DNA of 7,397 nt from ZLKRG08 sp046048895 (lineage in GTDB: Bacteria > Actinomycetota > Actinomycetes > Nanopelagicales > Nanopelagicaceae). The position numbers were made by a program, and so were the translations under genes. The stretch's first letter is position 1; each line of letters opens with the position of its first letter. The notes beneath the pieces are model-generated. The model was not told where the DNA came from. It worked only from the letters and a program-made list of their open reading frames with translations, and ran no database searches. Below are positions 1 to 5,441 of the stretch, piece after piece. Location of the stretch: positions 1-7,397 of the forward strand of contig JBJOFF010000028.1 of the NCBI GenBank assembly GCA_046048895.1, given 5' to 3'.

Positions 1-1018
1 TGATCTTTCCTTGATAATCAATTACATCTAGCAAGGCCTTAATTAGCGAACTCTTACCAGCGCCATTTCGCCCCATTAGGGCAACGATCTCACCGGATTT
101 AATCTCTAAGTCGATGGGCTTTAAGGCAACCTTCTCGCCGTAACTTACAGAGAGACTTTTCGTTTCAATGTAATTTCGACCTAAAGTCTCATGGCGGGCA
201 AAGACCTCTTTACCTTTACTGCGAATCTCTTCGGTCTGCTTACGTAAATCTCTAACTGAAAGGGATATCTCTGGCAACTTTAGCGCTCTAGCAAGTTTGA
301 CAATCGGTGGTGCAATTTTGGAATCTCTTAAGATTTCATCTGGTTTACCAATTCGGGTTCGCCCGTCAGCGCTAATTTCGATAACGGTATCTACATAACC
401 AATTACTCTTTCAAGACGATGTTCGGCGATGATAACTGTGATTCCTAAATCATGAACCAATCTCTGCAAAATGGCCAGCACTTCCTCAGCCGCGACCGGA
501 TCAAGTGCGCTAGTCGGTTCATCTAGGACCAAAATCTTTGGGTGTAGCACCATGGCTGCAGCAATTGCGGTTCTCTGTTGTTCGCCACCAGAGAGTGTGG
601 CGAGCTTTCGATTTCGGATCTGATTCAAACTTAGTAGATCTAAAACTTCCTCAATTCGCTTACGCATAGTCTCTTCCGGCAAATTGAGGGATTCCATTGA
701 AAATGCCAATTCATCCTCAACGATGTCAGTTACAAATCCATTTATCGGATTCTGTCCTACGATTCCGATTAGTTCGGCAAGCTGGCCAGGGCGAACACTC
801 TTCGTCGATATGCCACCAACTTCAACATTGCCGGCCAAAATGCCTCCGGTGTGGTGAGGCACTAAGCCATTAATCAAGCGCAGTACTGAACTCTTACCAA
901 TGCCGGTCTCTCCAATTAAGAGTACAAATTCGCCTTCGCCGATTTCGAAATTTAATTTATCCAGAATGGTTTTTTGCGCAGTCGGATAAATCAGTGAAAC
1001 ATTTTGAAATTTAATCAT
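1..1018 (-). CDS. ecfA: ECF transporter double ATPase (EcfA, two ABC domains fused), 3' end outside the window
   Basis: Energises uptake by an ECF-type (energy-coupling factor) vitamin or metal transporter, bound to EcfT on the cytoplasmic side. The visible 339 codons hold a complete first ABC domain: Walker A GETGIGKS (36-43), Q-loop QNP (Q89), signature LSGGEQQR (142-149), Walker B ILVLDEP (162-168) and switch histidine H200. After a linker (about 235-280) a second domain begins, with Walker A GRNGAGKS (316-323). The reading frame is open to the window edge, so the second signature and Walker B are unseen. The ATG overlaps the EcfT stop as ATGA, which implies translational coupling. The fused two-domain layout is common in actinobacterial ECF systems. 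No internal stop or frameshift was seen in my translation. The corrinoid-related substrate is inferred only from the riboswitch at the head of the operon. Confidence 0.93.
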   Translation of the reverse strand, partial: MIKFQNVSLIYPTAQKTILDKLNFEIGEGEFVLLIGETGIGKSSVLRLINGLVPHHTGGILAGNVEVGGISTKSVRPGQLAELIGIVGQNPINGFVTDIVEDELAFSMESLNLPEETMRKRIEEVLDLLSLNQIRNRKLATLSGGEQQRTAIAAAMVLHPKILVLDEPTSALDPVAAEEVLAILQRLVHDLGITVIIAEHRLERVIGYVDTVIEISADGRTRIGKPDEILRDSKIAPPIVKLARALKLPEISLSVRDLRKQTEEIRSKGKEVFARHETLGRNYIETKSLSVSYGEKVALKPIDLEIKSGEIVALMGRNGAGKSSLIKALLDVIDYQGKI

Positions 1019-1758
1019 ATAGAGACCGCCAAAAGAGCTAAAGAGGATGCCACCAAAAGCGCATCTTTAAATTGAAATTTATGAGGACGATATTTGCTGC
1101 GCTTACGCGATAATCCATATCCACGCGCATCCATCGCGGCTGCTAAGTCCAATGCTCGTGCTAAAGAGTCCTCAAGTAATGGCATCGCAATTTGGCGCCA
1201 CGAAAGAAAGCGATTGGTATTTATGCCGCGCATTTTCTGTGCAATTCGGATTCGCTTTAGATTGCCGACTAACTGTGGCGTAATCGAAGTTGCGATTACT
1301 AAAATCATAGCAACCTCATAAAAGATCGAAGGAGTGGCTCTTAGTAGAGCTCTAGGATTTGTCAGTGCGGTGGCCCCACCAAAGAGCGCAATGATTCCCG
1401 CAATAGTTAAGCTCTCCACGAAAGTCGAAGAGATTCGCTCCCACGTAACTGGCCCACCCAAAGTTATTCCAGCCATCCAATCCGGCAACGGAATCTCTGG
1501 AATTGAAAAGAGGGTAGTGCCAGGAACCGGAACGCCAATCACTACTCCAATAAATAGGCGAAATAGAATGACCGCGAAAGCAAGCTTTAGCGCCCAGTTA
1601 AAACTATCTGCCCATGGTCCATCTGATTTATTTAAATAAACCAGCAGCGAAGTTAAAGCAATAATTCCGATTGTCAGAAAAGTGTTCTGCACGCGCACCA
1701 AAGTGGTGGCCAGGAGTGCGCTCCATAGCCACCACGTAAGTGGGTGCAGATTCTTAAT
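1015..1758 (-). CDS. ecfT: ECF transporter transmembrane coupling subunit EcfT, start codon uncertain
   Basis: Membrane scaffold that links the EcfA ATPases to a substrate-binding S component. About four transmembrane helices are followed by a cytoplasmic coupling region with the two EcfT signature motifs, AQKMRG and AAMDARG (residues 154-159 and 189-194 counted from the TTG at 1701). One more hydrophobic segment closes the protein. The only ordinary start codon is that TTG (228 aa). However, the frame is open further upstream and encodes LHPLTWWLW then ALLATTLVRVQN, which matches the usual EcfT N-terminus and first helix as I know them. I therefore extend to an ATT at 1758-1756, giving 247 aa. 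It lies five bases past the stop of the preceding gene and would need reinitiation at a rare start. The C-terminus looks short compared with streptomycete relatives as I remember them. The family call is firm and the start is not. Confidence 0.88.
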   Translation of the reverse strand: MKNLHPLTWWLWSALLATTLVRVQNTFLTIGIIALTSLLVYLNKSDGPWADSFNWALKLAFAVILFRLFIGVVIGVPVPGTTLFSIPEIPLPDWMAGITLGGPVTWERISSTFVESLTIAGIIALFGGATALTNPRALLRATPSIFYEVAMILVIATSITPQLVGNLKRIRIAQKMRGINTNRFLSWRQIAMPLLEDSLARALDLAAAMDARGYGLSRKRSKYRPHKFQFKDALLVASSLALLAVSI

Positions 1759-1763
1759 AGTAT

Positions 1764-2297
1764 TTATTTCTTTTTCTGAAGAGATTTTGGTGTAGAGATT
1801 TCAGTGCTGCACTCTTTAGCTGGATAGTTATTTAGCCCGCAGACAAAGCCTTCAGATGAGGTGCGAACTGGAACAACTTTATTGAGAATCTCTAGGCCAT
1901 TTGTGCCGGCTTTAACACTGACACATTGACGAATTGTTGGTTGTACAGCTTCGCCCTTTGGAGCAATTGCGCGATTTCCAAATTCAACGACAACTGCGAC
2001 TCGGACCATGCCTGCTTGTGCTTTAACTCCGGCACAAGTTGCTTTGAAATTTGGCTTGAGTGTGGGATTTCCGGTATCGACAGTGTCGCTAGAGAATGAA
2101 AATTTCCAGCCTTCGACTGCGCCATCTTTTGGTGTCGATCCAGCAGGTCCAGTTAGCGCGTAGCTCCAGGCGCTACTGCCTGGAGCTGCTTGAAAATAGC
2201 CCCAATAGCGCCAGCCTTTTTCGACAGCGGCGTTGGCAGGGGTAATTGAAGAGGTTATAAGTAGTGATGCAAGAAGTAGTGAAAATATTTTCTTCAC
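1764..2297 (-). CDS. Secreted protein of the ECF operon, four cysteines, unknown biochemical role
   Basis: A 177-residue protein with a clear Sec signal peptide: KK at 2-3, a hydrophobic core to about residue 18, and cleavage probably after A23 or A24 (PANAA). The mature part carries WRYWGYFQ (29-36), an aromatic Gly/Pro-rich stretch, and four cysteines (C88, C125, C153, C163) that could form two disulfides. It ends in a lysine-rich tail. Similar secreted proteins precede EcfT in other actinobacteria as I recall, but I know of no demonstrated function. It starts at GTG with a good ribosome binding site (AAAGGAA, complement of 2305-2311). It is the first gene behind the cobalamin riboswitch and sits directly before ecfT, so a role in capturing or delivering the transported cofactor outside the membrane is plausible. 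That role is inference. No membrane anchor or lipobox is visible. Confidence 0.85.
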   Translation of the reverse strand: MKKIFSLLLASLLITSSITPANAAVEKGWRYWGYFQAAPGSSAWSYALTGPAGSTPKDGAVEGWKFSFSSDTVDTGNPTLKPNFKATCAGVKAQAGMVRVAVVVEFGNRAIAPKGEAVQPTIRQCVSVKAGTNGLEILNKVVPVRTSSEGFVCGLNNYPAKECSTEISTPKSLQKKK

Positions 2298-2304
2298 AGA
2301 TAAG

Positions 2305-2311
2305 TTCCTTT
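2305..2311 (-). promoter_or_regulatory. Ribosome binding site deciding the GTG start at 2297
   Basis: On the minus strand AAAGGAA lies about seven bases before GTGAAGAAAATA. No ATG in the frame precedes the signal peptide, so this site fixes the GTG as the start and places it downstream of the riboswitch terminator. Confidence 0.7.
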
Positions 2312-2351
2312 AATTTGATGGGAGACTTACTGGGCTTTTAAAAAACTAAAT

Positions 2352-2401
2352 AAAAAAGTCGTTCAATATCAGAAATTTAATAATTCCAAAGAATGAACGA
2401 C
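2352..2401 (-). terminator. Rho-independent terminator between riboswitch and secreted-protein gene
   Basis: Read on the minus strand, GTCGTTCA (2401-2394) pairs perfectly with TGAACGAC (2365-2358), and TTTTTT (2357-2352) follows directly. The loop is long (28 nt) and AT-rich. Its position, about 30 bases after the P13-like hairpin of the riboswitch and about 55 bases before the GTG, fits riboswitch-controlled attenuation. A competing stem is possible: AGAGAAC (2420-2414) with GTTC and TCT inside 2398-2390. It would use part of the 5' terminator arm. The terminator is directly visible; the antiterminator is a guess. Confidence 0.75.
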
Positions 2402-2429
2402 ATATTTGCAAAAGTTCTCTGACTAAAGC

Positions 2430-2540
2430 CCCGCAATCCTCGGCGGGTGGTCGAAATTTCGAAGTGCAGGTAATCCGGCTTTAACGGTTGCGGGTCAGCG
2501 TTGGAATCAAACCAATCTTCCCCTGTAAATCGAAGTATTA
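2430..2540 (-). ncRNA. Cobalamin riboswitch
   Basis: On the minus strand the conserved parts appear in order: CAGGGGAAG (2525-2517); a short hairpin TTGG/CCAA with loop TTTGATT (2515-2501); the core GCTGACCCGCAACCGT (2499-2484); and the B12 box AAGCCGGATTACCTGC (2481-2466). A hairpin GCGGG-CGAGGATT-CCCGC type stem (2447-2430) follows and resembles P13. Its loop can pair with GATTC of the first hairpin through G-U wobbles, as in the L5-L13 kissing contact. CAGG and CCTG close the core. The large peripheral arm of the btuB type is missing, so the compact class seems likely. It should sense a cobalamin and switch the downstream terminator, repressing the secreted protein-ecfT-ecfA operon when B12 is plentiful. 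Outer boundaries are approximate. Confidence 0.88.
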
Positions 2541-2541
2541 A

Positions 2542-2559
2542 GTTGTAGGCTGATACAAC
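2542..2559. repeat. Inverted repeat GTTGTA-N6-TACAAC in the divergent gap
   Basis: Perfect 6-base arms (2542-2547 and 2554-2559) with a 6-base spacer lie between the riboswitch core and the aldo/keto reductase gene. It could be an operator for the divergent promoters, or a leader hairpin at the 5' end of the riboswitch transcript. The sequence cannot decide between these. I could not assign convincing -35/-10 pairs to either strand in 2545-2604. Confidence 0.4.
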
Positions 2560-2591
2560 CATAAAATAGCCGCGATAGGCAAGAAACACGC

Positions 2592-2598
2592 AGGGGAG
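2592..2598 (+). promoter_or_regulatory. Ribosome binding site of the aldo/keto reductase
   Basis: AGGGGAG lies six bases before the ATG at 2605. It is a strong purine-rich site and supports this start over downstream ones. Confidence 0.65.
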
Positions 2599-2604
2599 CC
2601 GCAA

Positions 2605-3606
2605 ATGGAGCATCGCAAACTAGGCAATTCCGGACTTTACGTATCAGAGATTGCATTTGGCAATTGGATTACACATGGCTCGCAAGTCGAACAAGATGCC
2701 GCCATTAAATGCGTGCGCACTGCGCTGGATTGTGGAATTACAACTTTGGATACTGCCGATGTTTACGCTGGAACTAGAGCAGAGAGCGTTCTAGGAAAAG
2801 CGCTCAAAGGTGTCCGTCGCGAATCGTATGAACTCTTCACCAAGGTTTATTGGCCAACTGGTTCTGGCAAGAATGATCGCGGACTTTCACGTAAACACAT
2901 CATGGAATCAGTACATGCCTCACTTAAGCGTCTAAACACTGATCACATAGATCTCTATCAAATGCATCGCTTTGATTTTGAGACTCCGCTCGAGGAATCT
3001 CTCAGCGCATTCGATGACTTAATTCGTCAAGGAAAAGTTATGTATATCGGCTTCTCCGAATGGAACGCAGACCAAATTTCTAGTGCGCTAAAGATTCAAA
3101 AGGAGCTCGGCTTTAACCGATTTATTTCCAGCCAGCCACAATATTCGGCGCTCTGGCGAGTAATTGAAAAGGAAGTTGATCCAATTTGCCGTCAGAACGG
3201 AATTGGCCACATTGTTTGGTCTCCAATTGCACAAGGAGTTTTGACTGGTAAATATCTACCAGGTAAGAAAGCTCCAGCTGGTTCTCGCGCCACTGATAAG
3301 AAAGGTGGTGCAAATATGATTGAACGCTGGTTGCAAGATGACGTATTAAACGCCGTGCAGAAATTGCAGCCAATTGCAGATCGCGAAGGTTTAACAATGG
3401 GGCAGTTAGCGATTGCTTGGGTATTGCAGAATCCGAATGTATCTTCCGCGATTATCGGCGCTACAAAACCATCTCAAATCAAAGAGAATGTAAAAGCATC
3501 CGGAGTTAAATTGAGCCCAGAAACTTTGAAAGCGATAGATAGCGCGTTGAGTAGCGTTATCGAACGCGATCCGAAGAAGACAGTTTCTCCAAATCCGAGA
3601 GCTTAA
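2605..3606 (+). CDS. Aldo/keto reductase (NADPH-dependent oxidoreductase, KCNAB-like)
   Basis: A cytoplasmic (alpha/beta)8-barrel oxidoreductase that reduces aldehydes or ketones with NAD(P)H; the substrate cannot be read from the sequence. The catalytic tetrad is complete: D49 and Y54 in LDTADVY, K80 in FTKVYW, and H121 in YQMHRFD. The family pattern continues with GKVMYIGFSEW (143-153), SPIAQGVLTGKY (206-217) and the C-terminal cofactor-binding stretch IIGATKPSQIKEN (283-295). At 333 residues it has the full length of the voltage-gated K+ channel beta-subunit-like branch. The start ATG has a strong ribosome binding site and is followed at once by the typical RKLGNSGLYVSEI opening. It is transcribed away from the riboswitch operon and overlaps the DUF3043 gene tail to tail by four bases. 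No link to B12 is evident. Confidence 0.93.
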   Translation: MEHRKLGNSGLYVSEIAFGNWITHGSQVEQDAAIKCVRTALDCGITTLDTADVYAGTRAESVLGKALKGVRRESYELFTKVYWPTGSGKNDRGLSRKHIMESVHASLKRLNTDHIDLYQMHRFDFETPLEESLSAFDDLIRQGKVMYIGFSEWNADQISSALKIQKELGFNRFISSQPQYSALWRVIEKEVDPICRQNGIGHIVWSPIAQGVLTGKYLPGKKAPAGSRATDKKGGANMIERWLQDDVLNAVQKLQPIADREGLTMGQLAIAWVLQNPNVSSAIIGATKPSQIKENVKASGVKLSPETLKAIDSALSSVIERDPKKTVSPNPRA

Positions 3607-4139
3607 AAGTTCTTCTCGCCGCGCTTGATGACCGGCTTAGGTGCGCGCATTCGACGCATCTGAGTCGAACGCAAGAAGCCATAAAGCGCTAAACCTTTAA
3701 CGCTCTCATTTGGAAATTTCTCTGCAACGCGTCTTTTAATTCGGCGACCGAGAAACCATCCATCGATAATCGCGATAAACATAATTACATACATGGCAAG
3801 AATGGAAAGCACTGCAATGGTTTGATTTCTAGTAATCGAAACCAACAAGACTACAAAGATAAATGGCAGAAAGAATTCGCCTACGTTGATTCGAGAGTCA
3901 ACGATGTTGCGAACATATTTGCGTACTGGTCCGCGATCGCGAGCAGGTAGCGCGCTTTCGTCTCCACGTAAAAATGCATTTCGCTGCGCAAGGCGTGCTG
4001 CGCGAAGTTCAGCTTTGGCGGCTTTCTTCTCTTCTTTGGTCTTGGCCGGAGCTAGTGAGGCACCACGCTTGACAGTAACTTCTCGGCGCTTTGGAGTTGG
4101 GCGACCCTTTGATTCAGTCTTCTTCTCGCTCATGGGCAT
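3603..4139 (-). CDS. DUF3043-type membrane protein with basic N-terminus
   Basis: A 178-residue protein of a conserved actinobacterial family of unknown function. The N-terminal third is highly charged and Lys/Arg/Ala-rich, with GRPTPKRRE at 12-20 and a likely helix over 35-58. A conserved-looking RDRGPVRKYVRNIVDSR block (67-83) follows, then two hydrophobic segments (about 88-104 and 107-125), and a basic tail (RRIKRR, RMRAPKP). Both termini are probably cytoplasmic. Two start codons compete: ATG at 4139 (MPMSEKK) and ATG at 4133 (MSEKK). Neither has a good ribosome binding site, and a -10 element ends only three bases before the first, so leaderless translation from the second is possible. 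The gene is next to erpA and the oxidase genes and is divergent from them. The family assignment comes from memory of motifs and layout. Confidence 0.82.
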   Translation of the reverse strand: MPMSEKKTESKGRPTPKRREVTVKRGASLAPAKTKEEKKAAKAELRAARLAQRNAFLRGDESALPARDRGPVRKYVRNIVDSRINVGEFFLPFIFVVLLVSITRNQTIAVLSILAMYVIMFIAIIDGWFLGRRIKRRVAEKFPNESVKGLALYGFLRSTQMRRMRAPKPVIKRGEKNF

Positions 4140-4142
4140 ATT

Positions 4143-4170
4143 CTTATAAGAGTCAGCGTTATTGTCTAAA
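4143..4170 (-). promoter_or_regulatory. Candidate promoter of the DUF3043 gene
   Basis: Minus strand: TTTAGA (4170-4165), a 16-base spacer, then TATAAG (4148-4143). Transcription would start about six or seven bases on, near 4136. That lies between the two possible ATGs and would make the message practically leaderless for the ATG at 4133. Confidence 0.4.
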
Positions 4171-4186
4171 CCAAGAGTTAATCTGA

Positions 4187-4215
4187 TTAAAACTGGGGGA
4201 AATTAGGAGTAATAT
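4187..4215 (+). promoter_or_regulatory. Candidate promoter of erpA
   Basis: TTAAAA (4187-4192), a 17-base spacer and TAATAT (4210-4215), about 55 bases before the erpA ATG. Both hexamers match consensus at four of six positions. This predicts a short leader with a ribosome binding site, unlike ctaC. I found no convincing palindrome for an Fe-S-responsive regulator. Confidence 0.4.
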
Positions 4216-4270
4216 TTCGCCTGTTCCTCATGACTTAGAAGGTTACAAGAGGTCCGAAACGGAGAGAAAA

Positions 4271-4606
4271 ATGAGCACAGATACCGGCATCAGCCTTACC
4301 GATGTAGCCAGCCAGAAGGTAGCTAGTTTGCTAGCCCAGGAAGGTCGAGACGACCTATATCTTCGCGTTGCGGTTCAACCAGGTGGCTGCTCAGGTCTTC
4401 GCTACCAGCTCTACTTTGATGATCGCGCAATGGATGATGATGTCGAGCGCTCATTTGGCACCGTGAAAGTAAAGGTCGACAAGATGAGCGATCCATACCT
4501 AGCTGGCGCGACTATCGATTTCGTGGATACCATCGAAAAACAGGGATTCACCATCGATAACCCAAATGCACAGGGCTCATGCGCCTGCGGCGACTCATTC
4601 CATTAA
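4271..4606 (+). CDS. erpA: A-type iron-sulfur carrier protein ErpA (HesB/IscA family)
   Basis: Cytoplasmic carrier that receives Fe-S clusters and hands them to target proteins. At 111 residues it is of normal family length. The three ligand cysteines are present: C40 in QPGGCSGLRYQ, and C104 and C106 in the C-terminal SCACGDSF, here CAC rather than the classic CGC. Other family marks are DPYLAGATIDFVD (74-86) and FTIDNPNA (93-100). The ATG has a GGAGAG ribosome binding site four bases upstream (4261-4266). It stands alone in front of the cytochrome oxidase genes, a neighbourhood I recognise from other actinobacteria. The gap to ctaC is 85 bases and ctaC seems to have its own promoter, so the two may be transcribed separately. 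The oxidase itself has no Fe-S cluster; any functional link would be through other respiratory complexes. Confidence 0.93.
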   Translation: MSTDTGISLTDVASQKVASLLAQEGRDDLYLRVAVQPGGCSGLRYQLYFDDRAMDDDVERSFGTVKVKVDKMSDPYLAGATIDFVDTIEKQGFTIDNPNAQGSCACGDSFH

Positions 4607-4627
4607 TCGGCCGCTGATTTTCGGTTA
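4600..4627 (+). terminator. Weak possible terminator after erpA
   Basis: TTAATCG (4603-4609) can pair with CGGTTAA (4622-4628) as a 7-bp stem with one G-U, around a 12-base loop. Only a poor T run follows, so it is at best a weak terminator or pause site. Confidence 0.2.
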
Positions 4628-4655
4628 ATTTGTGAGTGAGCGCACCACTCGATAA

Positions 4656-4691
4656 TTCAGTGTTTTTTACGCTTGAGACTAAGATTTCCCC
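4656..4691 (+). promoter_or_regulatory. Candidate leaderless promoter of ctaC
   Basis: TAAGAT (4680-4685) ends exactly six bases before the ctaC ATG, so transcription should start at or next to the A of the ATG. The upstream hexamer TTCAGT (4656-4661) at 18 bases is weak. There is no Shine-Dalgarno-like sequence in the pyrimidine-rich gap TTCCCC. Leaderless messages are common in actinobacteria. Confidence 0.6.
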
Positions 4692-5441
4692 ATGCAATTT
4701 CGCCTTAAAAAGGCGCTGCTTGGTGCCTCACTAGCCCTCAGCGCAATCGCCCTAACTGGGTGCGGGAATCGTTCGGTCTATGGTTACGAACAAGATCTCT
4801 CAAGCGTTAATGAAACTTCTTGGCATCTTTGGCGCGGCGCTTGGCTAGCAGCTGCAGTTGTCGGAATCTTCACCGCTGTATTAATTCTCTGGCCAGTATT
4901 TCGCCATCGCCGTAAAGAAGGCGATCCGCAATATCCGAAACAGACGCAATACAACGTACCAGTCGAAGTTGCTTACACAATTATTCCTTTTATCATCGTG
5001 GCTGTTCTCTTTTATTACACCGCTCGCGATCAAGCAACCATCACCGCGAAAGAACCGAGCAAAGTTGTTCACACCATCGATGTAACGGGTTTCCAATGGT
5101 CATGGCAGTTTGGCCATCAATCAGGTGGGGAGGAAGCGGTAGTAACAGGCACTCCTGCCAATCCACCAACACTTGTACTTCCTCAGGGCGAACGAGTGGC
5201 ATTTAAGATTCACTCTCCAGATGTAGTTCATGGATTCTGGATTCCAGCTTTCATGATTCAAATTCAGAATATTCCAGGCGTTACCAACCATATTGAATTT
5301 ACGGCAAACAAACTTGGCGAATACCCAGGGCGTTGCAACATTCTCTGCGGGCGTAATCACTCACAGATGGTCTTTAAAGTAAAAGTTGTAACTCCAACCG
5401 AGTACGACACTTATGTTGAATCACTGAAGGCAGGCGCATAA
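4692..5441 (+). CDS. ctaC: Cytochrome c oxidase subunit II (CuA subunit) CtaC
   Basis: Accepts electrons from cytochrome c at the CuA centre and passes them to subunit I of the aa3 oxidase. The N-terminus is a lipoprotein-like signal: KK at 6-7, a hydrophobic core, and lipobox LTGC with C24. Two transmembrane helices follow (about 50-70 and 92-111), then the periplasm-facing cupredoxin domain. FQWSWQF (134-140) is the aromatic patch usual for electron entry. CuA ligands visible are H180, C215, C219, H223 and M226. The position between the cysteines that normally holds Glu is Ile217 (CNILC). Length (249 aa) is somewhat below that of many actinobacterial CtaC proteins. The stop overlaps the ctaD start as TAATG, so the two are translationally coupled. 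The start is supported by the signal peptide and the promoter spacing. Confidence 0.96.
   Translation: MQFRLKKALLGASLALSAIALTGCGNRSVYGYEQDLSSVNETSWHLWRGAWLAAAVVGIFTAVLILWPVFRHRRKEGDPQYPKQTQYNVPVEVAYTIIPFIIVAVLFYYTARDQATITAKEPSKVVHTIDVTGFQWSWQFGHQSGGEEAVVTGTPANPPTLVLPQGERVAFKIHSPDVVHGFWIPAFMIQIQNIPGVTNHIEFTANKLGEYPGRCNILCGRNHSQMVFKVKVVTPTEYDTYVESLKAGA

Noticed and set aside
1094..1639. Two plus-strand open frames opposite ecfT
   Set aside because: Both mirror the ecfT coding strand, which has clear EcfT motifs; no ribosome binding sites and no family resemblance.
1892..2125. 77-codon minus-strand frame within the secreted-protein gene
   Set aside because: Same strand but a different frame from a gene with a signal peptide and good ribosome binding site; no motif or start signal of its own.
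2562..2567. TAAAAT as a -10 element for the aldo/keto reductase
   Set aside because: No acceptable -35 hexamer at 16-18 bases upstream; TTGTAG is only 13 bases away.
2377..2613. 78-codon open frame on the minus strand
   Set aside because: It lies wholly over the riboswitch and terminator, has no convincing start signal and ends in the terminator stem; the conserved RNA explains the sequence.
3886..4149. 87-codon open frame opposite the DUF3043 gene
   Set aside because: Arg/Ser/Ala-rich shadow of the basic N-terminal coding region on the other strand, with no ribosome binding site or recognisable motif.
4221..4260. Possible operator CCTC...GAGG upstream of erpA
   Set aside because: Arms are only four bases with a 19-base spacer, which is expected by chance.
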